Positions 7,561-13,607 of a stretch of 19,091 nucleotides of DNA are shown one piece after another. Source of the stretch: Bacteroidota bacterium (GTDB lineage Bacteria > Pseudomonadota > Alphaproteobacteria > Puniceispirillales > Puniceispirillaceae). Position 1 is the stretch's first letter, and each line of letters starts with the position of its first letter. A model generated the notes under the pieces. It saw nothing but the letters and a program-made list of their open reading frames with translations. It was not told the origin of the DNA and did not search any database. The translations under genes were made by a program, and so were the position numbers. The stretch is from assembly GCA_009936825.1 (NCBI GenBank), contig JAACDV010000045.1:1-19091 (forward strand), in the 5' to 3' direction.

Positions 7561-8562
7561 TCAAACTCGCAGAATCGCCCCTGCGGTGTCCAGCATTCTA
7601 TTGGAAAAACCCCATTCATTGTCATACCAAGCAAGCACGCGCGTCATCCCGTCAGGCATAACCCGCGTCTGATCCAGATGGATAATAGTGGAAGCCGGAT
7701 GGTGATTGAAATCGCTGGACACCAACGGTTTGTCTGTTACAGCCAGAACGGTGTTTTCAGGATCGTTTGCGGCCTTCATAAACACATTATTCAGTGCCTC
7801 GGCAGATAGCTGTGTTTTCGGCTGAAAAACCAAATCGACCGCCGATACATTTGGTGTCGGAATGCGAATGGCAACGCCGTCCAACTTACCAGCAAGTTTA
7901 GGCAAAACCAGTCCGACAGCCCGTGCCGCCCCCGTTGTCGAGGGCACCATATTGAGTACGGCGGCGCGCGCGCGGTAGGGGTCTGAGTGATCGCCATCGA
8001 CCAGATTCTGATCACCGGTATAGGAATGAACCGTTGTCATAAATCCCTGAACAATGCCGCAATTTTCGTGGATCAGTTTGGCCATTGGGGCAAGGCAGTT
8101 GGTGGTGCATGAAGCGTTGGAGATGATTTCCATCTGCGGCGTCAGGCTGCCCTCATTCACACCAAAAACAATTGTCGCGTCAGCGCCAGTGGAAGGGGCG
8201 GATACCAGCACCCTTTTTGCGCCCGCATTGATGTGGATACGCGCTTTTTCGGCAGCGGTGAAAATGCCGGTACATTCCATCACCAGATCAATACCCCGGG
8301 CGCCCCAATCGTAATTTTCCGGGTTTCGCTCGCTGAGATAGGCAATTTTGTGATCACCAACCTGAATGAAACCATCGCTAACTGTTACTGGCACGTCAAG
8401 GCGGCCATGAGTTGAATCCAGCTCAAGCAAAAGTGCTGATGTCTCTATGGGAGCAAGATCATTGATAGCTGAAATTCGGAAATCATCGCGGGGCGATTCG
8501 AGCATTGCGCGAACAATATTCCTGCCAATCCGGCCAAATCCATTAATTGCAATCTGCGTCAT
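7561..8562 (-). CDS. gap: Type I glyceraldehyde-3-phosphate dehydrogenase
   Basis: This enzyme converts glyceraldehyde-3-phosphate, NAD+ and phosphate to 1,3-bisphosphoglycerate. The 333-residue protein has the N-terminal Asn7-Gly-Phe-Gly-Arg-Ile-Gly13 Rossmann motif. Asp35 is at the position that favours NAD over NADP, the active-site block is Ser-Asn-Ala-Ser-Cys152-Thr-Thr-Asn-Cys, the catalytic His179 lies in Val-His-Ser-Tyr-Thr-Gly-Asp-Gln, and the C-terminal motif is Trp-Tyr-Asp-Asn-Glu-Trp-Gly-Phe. The Tyr-Thr-Gly-Asp-Gln segment argues against erythrose-4-phosphate dehydrogenase (Epd). It is the first gene of the minus-strand Entner-Doudoroff operon and lies directly behind a promoter and palindrome region, so it probably carries the regulated start. 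Its own Shine-Dalgarno is weak, with only GAAAGA at a long distance from the ATG. Confidence 0.95.
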   Translation of the reverse strand: MTQIAINGFGRIGRNIVRAMLESPRDDFRISAINDLAPIETSALLLELDSTHGRLDVPVTVSDGFIQVGDHKIAYLSERNPENYDWGARGIDLVMECTGIFTAAEKARIHINAGAKRVLVSAPSTGADATIVFGVNEGSLTPQMEIISNASCTTNCLAPMAKLIHENCGIVQGFMTTVHSYTGDQNLVDGDHSDPYRARAAVLNMVPSTTGAARAVGLVLPKLAGKLDGVAIRIPTPNVSAVDLVFQPKTQLSAEALNNVFMKAANDPENTVLAVTDKPLVSSDFNHHPASTIIHLDQTRVMPDGMTRVLAWYDNEWGFSNRMLDTAGAILRV

Positions 8563-8638
8563 CTTGATAGTCTTTCTTTGCGGACTATTCCTAAGGCTCG
8601 GCCATATTTATCTTTGCGGGGAGCCAATTTATGGAGGG

Positions 8639-8668
8639 GTAATAGCGAATTTATACGGTTCACGTCAA
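8639..8668 (-). promoter_or_regulatory. Candidate proximal promoter for the gap operon
   Basis: On the minus strand TTGACG (8668-8663) is followed after 18 nt by TATTAC (8644-8639). The -35 box is a five of six match to the sigma-70 consensus and the -10 box four of six. It lies wholly downstream of the 8672-8690 palindrome, nearer gap. Confidence 0.4.
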
Positions 8669-8670
8669 TA

Positions 8671-8700
8671 AATAAATCAATCTGATTTATAATGTGTCAA
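8671..8700 (-). promoter_or_regulatory. Candidate distal promoter for the gap operon with overlapping operator
   Basis: A perfect -35 box TTGACA is read on the minus strand at 8700-8695, followed after 18 nt by TTTATT (8676-8671, four of six to TATAAT). The spacer and most of the -10 box are covered by the 8672-8690 palindrome, so a bound protein there would block this promoter. Confidence 0.5.
8672..8690. promoter_or_regulatory. Perfect 19-bp palindrome, probable repressor operator
   Basis: Two exact 8-bp arms, ATAAATCA and TGATTTAT, flank a 3-nt centre ATC. The site has the size and symmetry expected for a dimeric helix-turn-helix regulator. It lies between the -35 and -10 boxes of a promoter facing gap and about 183 nt upstream of the ROK start codon. 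The ROK protein encoded alongside is the obvious candidate to bind it; that link is inference. Confidence 0.6.
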
Positions 8701-8736
8701 CCTGGTCATGCTATTGTGCCGCGGGGAAAATAGCTG

Positions 8737-8776
8737 CAAGTTGCACTTGTCGTACTTCGGCGCGCTCACCTATGAT
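8737..8776 (+). promoter_or_regulatory. Candidate promoter of the ROK gene with a 13-bp palindrome
   Basis: TTGTCG (8747-8752) and TATGAT (8771-8776) are spaced by 18 nt and match the sigma-70 boxes at four and five of six positions. A perfect palindrome, CAAGT-TGC-ACTTG (8737-8749), overlaps the first bases of the -35 box, which would suit autoregulation or a second regulator. Transcription would start near 8783, leaving a leader of about 90 nt. Confidence 0.45.
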
Positions 8777-8872
8777 ATGTTTATTCTCAAATGGTCCGCT
8801 TCGCCGTGGTGTAAACCGCAAGCATAAAAATTTGAATATTTTTTTATAACTGACATTGGCTCGGCCTTTCTG

Positions 8873-10120
8873 ATGAAATCTCAATCTTCCATTGGCGATC
8901 ACAGCTCGCATACTTTGCAAGGCGGCAATCAGGTCAGTATTGGTCAGTATAATGAAAGATTGTTAATCTCGCTGCTTCGCAAGCATGGCCGCCTGACGAA
9001 AGCTGAAATGGCGCGGCTTACCGGCCTGTCGGCGCAGACTATGACGGTGATTGTCAATCGTCTCAGCGCGTCGGGAATGTTATTGACCGGCGATAAAATG
9101 CGCGGCCGGGTGGGGCAACCTTCAACACCCTATTTACTCAACCCGAAAGGTGCGGTCTCAATTGGTATTAAAATTGGGCGGCGCTCGCTGGATCTGATGG
9201 CGATGGGCTTCGATGGCAGTGTGTTACTGCGTGAGACTGAGCGTTTCGCGATGCCTGTTGCGCCGGCAATTCTGACTCTGATTGATGAAAAACTGCCAGC
9301 CTTGATTGCCAAACTGCCAACCGAACTGCAAACCCGTATTCTGGGTGCGGGCGTTGCTATGCCGCGAACGCTGGCGGGATGGGAGGATGAGTTGAACCTT
9401 CCCGAAGGTGCGCTTGGCGGCTGGAACGAAATTGACATTGTTGCCGAAATTGAAGGGCGAGTGGGGGCTCCGACCTACCTTCTTCATGATGTTTCAGCAG
9501 CGTGTCTTGCCGAATTATGTTTTGGCATTGGCAAGGACATTCAAAACTTTCTGTATCTTTATGTTGGCAGTTTTGTCGGCGGAGGACTGGTTTTATCGAA
9601 CCAGTTACAAACCGGTGCCAGAGGAAGCGCAGCCGCCATTGGGTCATTGCCAACTAATCTTTCGGGGGCCAATCTATCTGGGGCGGGTTTTTCTGAATCG
9701 ATGATGCCACCCCAGCTTATTGAAAAGGCGTCGCTGACCGGATTTGAAGCGCTGGCACGCGCTGCCGGAATTGATGATCCGCATGCTTTTTATTACGGAG
9801 AGCAGGATGCCGTGTCGGTTAAAATTTTCTCGCAATGGGCCGGCGGTGCCGCGGATAGTCTTGCCTTTGCGATCAGCGTTGCATCGTCGATACTGGATCT
9901 TGACGCGGTTATTCTGGCGGGCGGGCTGCCGCATGATAGGGTGACTGAGCTGGTCGATTTAACGCGTGCCGCGCTAACCGGCTATAACACCAAGGGTATT
10001 CATGTGCCGGATGTTTTGCAGGCTGAAATAGGCATTACCGCCCGGGCTATGGGCGGCGCGTTCCTGCCGATTTATACCAATTACTCGCTGGAACGTGATT
10101 CCCTATTAATTGATGGATAA
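8873..10120 (+). CDS. ROK-family transcriptional regulator
   Basis: A 415-residue protein with an N-terminal winged helix-turn-helix (roughly 28-90; recognition region about 41-62, wing around Gly78-Arg-Val-Gly-Gln-Pro) joined to a ROK sugar-kinase-like domain. This is the plan of NagC, Mlc and XylR repressors. The ROK part is degenerate. The phosphate-binding Asp-x-Gly motif reads Gly98-Ile-Lys-Ile-Gly, with Lys in place of Asp. The usual Glu-Ile-Gly-His with its Cys-x-Cys-Gly zinc segment is replaced by Ala-Ala-Ile-Gly-Ser-Leu and a Ser/Gly-rich stretch without cysteine. It is therefore a regulator, not a kinase. It is divergent from the Entner-Doudoroff operon and probably senses a sugar or sugar phosphate to control it. 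There is no good Shine-Dalgarno before ATG 8873. Confidence 0.9.
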   Translation: MKSQSSIGDHSSHTLQGGNQVSIGQYNERLLISLLRKHGRLTKAEMARLTGLSAQTMTVIVNRLSASGMLLTGDKMRGRVGQPSTPYLLNPKGAVSIGIKIGRRSLDLMAMGFDGSVLLRETERFAMPVAPAILTLIDEKLPALIAKLPTELQTRILGAGVAMPRTLAGWEDELNLPEGALGGWNEIDIVAEIEGRVGAPTYLLHDVSAACLAELCFGIGKDIQNFLYLYVGSFVGGGLVLSNQLQTGARGSAAAIGSLPTNLSGANLSGAGFSESMMPPQLIEKASLTGFEALARAAGIDDPHAFYYGEQDAVSVKIFSQWAGGAADSLAFAISVASSILDLDAVILAGGLPHDRVTELVDLTRAALTGYNTKGIHVPDVLQAEIGITARAMGGAFLPIYTNYSLERDSLLIDG

Positions 10121-10176
10121 GTGGGCTCGAATTTTTTGCAGAAGCTGTTAGGATTGTGGTGAATTTAAGGTTGGGG

Positions 10177-10193
10177 GCCCACATTCGGTGGGC
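10177..10193. other. GC-rich hairpin in the leader of the PhyH-like gene
   Basis: GCCCAC (10177-10182) and GTGGGC (10188-10193) form a perfect 6-bp stem with a 5-nt loop, just before an A-rich stretch and AAGG. On the plus strand no T run follows, so it is not a standard terminator. A second GTGGGC at 10121-10126, right after the ROK stop codon, could pair with the same GCCCAC, giving two mutually exclusive structures. Confidence 0.45.
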
Positions 10194-10213
10194 GAAAAAG
10201 GTAAAAGCTGCAC

Positions 10214-11056
10214 ATGCATGAATTGCTCACCGAGGAAAGCATCGAGTCCTTTGCGCGCGACGGTGCGGTTCTGATTAAAGGACTGTTTGCCGAGCATGTT
10301 GACGCCCTTGCCAAAGGTATTGCCATGAACATGGATGCGCCAAGCGAATTTGGTGCTGAGAACCTAAAGCCCGGCGAGACCGGTAGATTCTTTGATGATT
10401 ATTGTAACTGGACGCGCATTCCGCCTTTTGAAGAGGTGATCCGCAAATCACCCGCCGCGCAAGTGGCCGCTGATCTGATGCAATCCAACATTGTTCAGTT
10501 GTTTCATGATCATGTTTTGGTCAAGGAACCCGGAACGTCAAAACCAACGCCATGGCATCAGGATAGCCCCTATTATTTTGTCGAAGGTCAGCAGACTATC
10601 AGCTTTTGGTGTCCAGTTGATCCGGTGGATGAGGCGACGTTGCGCTGCGTTGCCGGATCGCATAAATGGCCGCGCGCGGTAATGCCAACGCGCTGGCTGT
10701 CCGAGGATAGTTTTTATCCCGATGAGAGCGCCTATATGCCTGTTCCCGATCCCGATGCTGAGGGGATGAAAATTTTGGAATGGCCAATGCAGCCCGGCGA
10801 TGCGGTAGCTTTTGATTTTCGTATTCTGCATGGGGCGCGCGGCAATGAAAGCCGCCGCCGTCGCCGCGCTTTCTCGATAAGATTTGTTGGCGATGATGCG
10901 CGCTATGTTGACCGGCCAGGGCGGACATCACCGCCCTTTACCGGCCATGGAATGGCGGCAGGCCAGCGTCTTCGCGAAGACTGGTTTCCAGTTATTTTTA
11001 ATCGTTCAAAACATCGGCAAGCGGCAGGATCGCCAGAAAGATTTTATGATGCGTAA
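10214..11056 (+). CDS. Phytanoyl-CoA dioxygenase (PhyH)-family Fe(II)/2-oxoglutarate oxygenase
   Basis: A 280-residue protein of the PhyH family, which are non-haem iron oxygenases that hydroxylate small molecules with 2-oxoglutarate and O2. The metal-binding triad is readable: His115 and Asp117 in Trp-His-Gln-Asp-Ser-Pro-Tyr-Tyr, and His206 in Ile-Leu-His-Gly-Ala. An arginine-rich segment (about 214-218) with Arg223 in Phe-Ser-Ile-Arg-Phe supplies candidates for the 2-oxoglutarate carboxylate contact. No signal peptide is seen. The substrate is unknown; bacterial relatives act on many targets. Its 3' end overlaps the start of pobA by 11 nt, so the two are probably co-translated, and it follows the ROK gene by 93 nt. 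AAAAAGG lies rather far (about 12 nt) from ATG 10214, so initiation may be weak. Confidence 0.85.
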   Translation: MHELLTEESIESFARDGAVLIKGLFAEHVDALAKGIAMNMDAPSEFGAENLKPGETGRFFDDYCNWTRIPPFEEVIRKSPAAQVAADLMQSNIVQLFHDHVLVKEPGTSKPTPWHQDSPYYFVEGQQTISFWCPVDPVDEATLRCVAGSHKWPRAVMPTRWLSEDSFYPDESAYMPVPDPDAEGMKILEWPMQPGDAVAFDFRILHGARGNESRRRRRAFSIRFVGDDARYVDRPGRTSPPFTGHGMAAGQRLREDWFPVIFNRSKHRQAAGSPERFYDA

Positions 11057-12218
11057 GCAGGTTGTGATAATCGGGGCGGGGCCGGCGGGCTTGCTTCTTG
11101 GTCGGCTTCTTGATCTTGCTGGAATTGACAATATTGTTCTGGAACGTGCGTCGCAGGATTATGTTCTGGCGCGGATTAGGGCCGGTATTTTGGAACAGAC
11201 GACGGTTGATCTGATTCACCGTGCCAAGGCTGGAGATCGGCTGGCAGTTGAAGGCATCCCGCATCATGCGTTGCAATTGGCCTTTGATTATAAGTCTATT
11301 GCCGTCGGCCTGTCGGAACATACAAATGGCAAGGTCGTCACCGCGTATGGACAAACCGAAGTCACCCGCGATCTGTGTGAGGCGCGCGATGCGGCAGGCA
11401 GCGATACAGTCTATGAGGTAGAAAATGTCCAGCTTCATGATTTCGATACTGCTCGCCCGCGCGTCACCTATGAAAAGGATGGCCTCACTCACCATATAGA
11501 TTGTGATTTGATTGCAGGATGTGACGGTTATCACGGGGTCAGTCGAAAATCAGTTCCGGAAAAATCGATCACCACATATGAGAAAATTTATCCCTTTGGT
11601 TGGCTTGGTTTGCTCTCGGATACAACGCCGGTTGCAGATGAGGTTGTTTACGCCAATACCGAGCGCGGGTTTGCCTTATGCTCGATGCGTTCGATGACGC
11701 GTTCGCGCTATTACATCCAATGTGATGTTGATGATAAGGTCGAAAATTGGAGTGACGATGCGTTTTGGGATGAGTTTCGCCGCCGCCTTCCGCCCGAAAT
11801 GGCTGAAGCGCTGGAGACCGGCCCGTCAATTGAAAAAAGCATCGCCCCGCTTCGCAGCTTTGTGACCGAGCCAATGCGGTTCGGGCGGTTGATGCTGGCA
11901 GGGGATGCCGCGCATGTGGTTCCACCGACGGGGGCGAAAGGCCTGAACCTTGCTGCCTCGGACATTCATTATCTGTTTGATGCAATTGAGCAGTTTTACG
12001 CGGATTCTGATGAGCGTGCGTTGGATGAATATTCGCGGCGCGCGCTTGACCGGGTTTGGAAAACCGAGCGCTTTTCCTGGTGGCTGACCAATCTGACGCA
12101 CCGGTTTAATGATGATCCGTTTGAACAGCGGATGAAAGAGGCAGAACTTTCCTACATCACCACATCGGATGTTGGCCGCCAAATGCTGGCTGAAAATTAC
12201 GTTGGGTTGCCTCTTTGA
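11046..12218 (+). CDS. pobA: 4-hydroxybenzoate 3-monooxygenase
   Basis: PobA hydroxylates 4-hydroxybenzoate to protocatechuate using FAD, NAD(P)H and O2, feeding aromatic ring cleavage. The protein (390 residues, or 389 from the adjacent ATG at 11049, which aligns exactly with the Pseudomonas start) shows the FAD-binding Gly-Ala-Gly-Pro-Ala-Gly near its N-terminus. It also has Arg-Ala-Gly-Ile-Leu-Glu-Gln, the Tyr-Gly-Gln-Thr-Glu-Val-Thr-Arg-Asp segment, Cys-Asp-Gly-Tyr-His-Gly, and Gly-Asp-Ala-Ala-His-Val-Val-Pro-Pro-Thr-Gly-Ala-Lys-Gly. The active-site tyrosines known as 201 and 385 in the Pseudomonas enzyme are kept (Tyr-Ala-Asn and Glu-Asn-Tyr-Val-Gly). The start overlaps the PhyH gene; AGAAAG at 11035-11040 is a fair ribosome site. 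No protocatechuate ring-cleavage (pca) genes are in the window. Confidence 0.96.
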   Translation: MMRKQVVIIGAGPAGLLLGRLLDLAGIDNIVLERASQDYVLARIRAGILEQTTVDLIHRAKAGDRLAVEGIPHHALQLAFDYKSIAVGLSEHTNGKVVTAYGQTEVTRDLCEARDAAGSDTVYEVENVQLHDFDTARPRVTYEKDGLTHHIDCDLIAGCDGYHGVSRKSVPEKSITTYEKIYPFGWLGLLSDTTPVADEVVYANTERGFALCSMRSMTRSRYYIQCDVDDKVENWSDDAFWDEFRRRLPPEMAEALETGPSIEKSIAPLRSFVTEPMRFGRLMLAGDAAHVVPPTGAKGLNLAASDIHYLFDAIEQFYADSDERALDEYSRRALDRVWKTERFSWWLTNLTHRFNDDPFEQRMKEAELSYITTSDVGRQMLAENYVGLPL

Positions 12219-12234
12219 CTACTCGTCAAAAGGG
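12210..12234. other. Inverted repeat spanning the abutting pobA and dinB stop codons
   Basis: TTTGAC (12214-12219) and GTCAAA (12225-12230) pair perfectly around a 5-nt loop. The stem can extend with one mismatch, one G-U pair and two G-C pairs to 12210-12234. The pobA stop is inside the left arm and the dinB stop begins at the next base. No T run follows on either strand, so it may slow or protect convergent transcripts rather than be a textbook terminator. Confidence 0.4.
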
Positions 12235-13607
12235 TCTGCCTCTGGGAAGTTCAAATTTTTTGGGGATTTCAAATTTTCGGGCGTGATTCGCTGGCGCGTG
12301 GGATCGTGTTCCGGGCGGTGTTTGCGGGTAAAGATTCGCCCGCTTTGCAATGTCTGATCTCCCAGCCGGTCGTGCAGGTCATCAATCGCCGCTTCTAGAT
12401 TATTGCGCTTGGCATCTATTCCATCAGTCAGGTCAAGAAGGCTGGCTCCGGCAGGCAGGCCCAGCGCATCAGCGCCAATTCCCAACAATCGATAGCGTTT
12501 GCGCGGACCAAGCTCCTTCGCCAAAAGATCACGCCCTACACTGAACAGCATATGCGCTTTGTCGGTGCGTTCGGGCAACGTTTGGCTTCGTGTCAAAATT
12601 TGATGGTCCGGTCGCTTTAACTTTAGCGTCACGCGCCCGCCCGCCAGATTTTGTGCTTTTAGCCGGGCCGATACTTTGTGGCACAGAACTTCAAGCTCGG
12701 CCTCGAGAGCCTCGGCATTGTCAAGGTCATTATTAAAGGTTGTTTCGCTGGAAATACTTTTCGCTTCGCGTTCCGGATTGACGGGGCGCGGGTCAATTCC
12801 CGCCGCCAGATCACGGATACGTCCGGCGTTACGCCCCAACATTTCGCTCAGGCGCTGCGGGGTGGCAGCCACCAGGTCGCCGCAGGTATTAATCCCGGCA
12901 GCCTTTAGGCGTTGAACCGAAGATTTGCCAAGCCCGAACAGCACCGAGGTCGGCTGCGGTGCCAGCCATTCGGCCGCGCCCTTCATCCCGACAACAAAAA
13001 AGTCATCGGGTTTATCCATGTCGGAGGCCATTTTTGCGAGCGATTTAGTGCCACTCAACCCGATGGAAACGGTAATACCAATCTCGGCACGAATATCTTT
13101 TTGTAGGTGTAACAGGGTTTCGGCGGGGCTACATCCATGCAGCTTTTGCGTTCCTTCCAGATCGAGAAAAGCCTCGTCAATTGACAGGGGCTGAACCAGC
13201 GGGGTTAGGGCCAGCATTTTTTCTCGGATGGCATGGCCGGTCTCAACATAAAGGCTCATCCGCGGACTGATAACCACCGCTTCAGGGCATCTTTTCAACG
13301 CTTGCCATGTTGGCATGGCAGACCGGATTCCATATTGCCGTGCGATATAACAGGCGGCTGCGACAACGCCGCGTTCACGCCCGCCAACGATCACCGGCTT
13401 GTCACGGATTTCAGGATTGTCGCGTTTTTCAACCGCCGCAAAAAAAGCATCACAATCGACATGTGCGATGGTCAGCGAAAACAGCTCGGCGTGGCTGCGC
13501 ACATCAGCAGAGCCGCAATAGAGGCATCTATCCGGGGGGTGCTTGGCGCCAACAAACCCTGCCTTAAGGCAGGCCCGGCACAGCATGGGGAAAGCGTCAT
13601 GAGTCAT
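12219..13607 (-). CDS. dinB: DNA polymerase IV (Y-family) with N-terminal Cys-pair motif
   Basis: A translesion DNA polymerase of 462 residues, longer than E. coli DinB (351). The polymerase core has His49-Val-Asp51-Cys-Asp-Ala-Phe-Phe-Ala-Ala-Val-Glu, with Asp51 as a metal ligand and Phe56 near the steric gate. It has Tyr-Ile-Ala-Arg-Gln-Tyr-Gly-Ile-Arg-Ser-Ala-Met-Pro (87-99) and the catalytic Ser-Ile-Asp144-Glu145-Ala-Phe-Leu-Asp. The thumb has a helix-hairpin-helix-like Leu-Phe-Gly-Leu-Gly segment, and a little-finger domain follows. Before the core, Cys10-x2-Cys13 and Cys28-x2-Cys31 look like a small zinc ribbon, an extension I recall from alphaproteobacterial DinB proteins. The start overlaps the end of the BKACE gene by 11 nt and the Shine-Dalgarno is weak, so translational coupling is likely. 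Confidence 0.94.
   Translation of the reverse strand: MTHDAFPMLCRACLKAGFVGAKHPPDRCLYCGSADVRSHAELFSLTIAHVDCDAFFAAVEKRDNPEIRDKPVIVGGRERGVVAAACYIARQYGIRSAMPTWQALKRCPEAVVISPRMSLYVETGHAIREKMLALTPLVQPLSIDEAFLDLEGTQKLHGCSPAETLLHLQKDIRAEIGITVSIGLSGTKSLAKMASDMDKPDDFFVVGMKGAAEWLAPQPTSVLFGLGKSSVQRLKAAGINTCGDLVAATPQRLSEMLGRNAGRIRDLAAGIDPRPVNPEREAKSISSETTFNNDLDNAEALEAELEVLCHKVSARLKAQNLAGGRVTLKLKRPDHQILTRSQTLPERTDKAHMLFSVGRDLLAKELGPRKRYRLLGIGADALGLPAGASLLDLTDGIDAKRNNLEAAIDDLHDRLGDQTLQSGRIFTRKHRPEHDPTRQRITPENLKSPKNLNFPEADPFDE

Larger units (their letters stand above)
8563..8872. promoter_or_regulatory. Divergent control region between gap operon and ROK gene
   Basis: This 310-nt non-coding stretch separates two divergently transcribed genes. 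It contains two possible minus-strand promoters reading into gap, one plus-strand promoter reading into the ROK gene, two perfect palindromes (listed separately) and AT-rich tracts near the ROK start (about 8825-8848). No convincing small gene was seen in it. The usual reading is that the ROK protein controls both its own gene and the sugar operon from here. Confidence 0.75.

Noticed and set aside
7561..8562. Erythrose-4-phosphate dehydrogenase (Epd) instead of Gap
   Set aside because: The Tyr-Thr-Gly-Asp-Gln motif after the catalytic His and the Cys-Leu-Ala-Pro sequence after the active-site Cys fit Gap, and the operon context needs glyceraldehyde-3-phosphate oxidation.
8931..8953. Short direct repeat (GGTCAGTAT twice) near the ROK start
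   Set aside because: It lies inside the coding sequence for Gln-Val-Ser-Ile-Gly-Gln-Tyr-Asn and is too short to mean anything by itself.
10884..11045. Upstream extension of pobA
   Set aside because: The open frame continues back into the PhyH gene, but PobA proteins start at the residue equivalent to 11046/11049, and a ribosome site precedes that.
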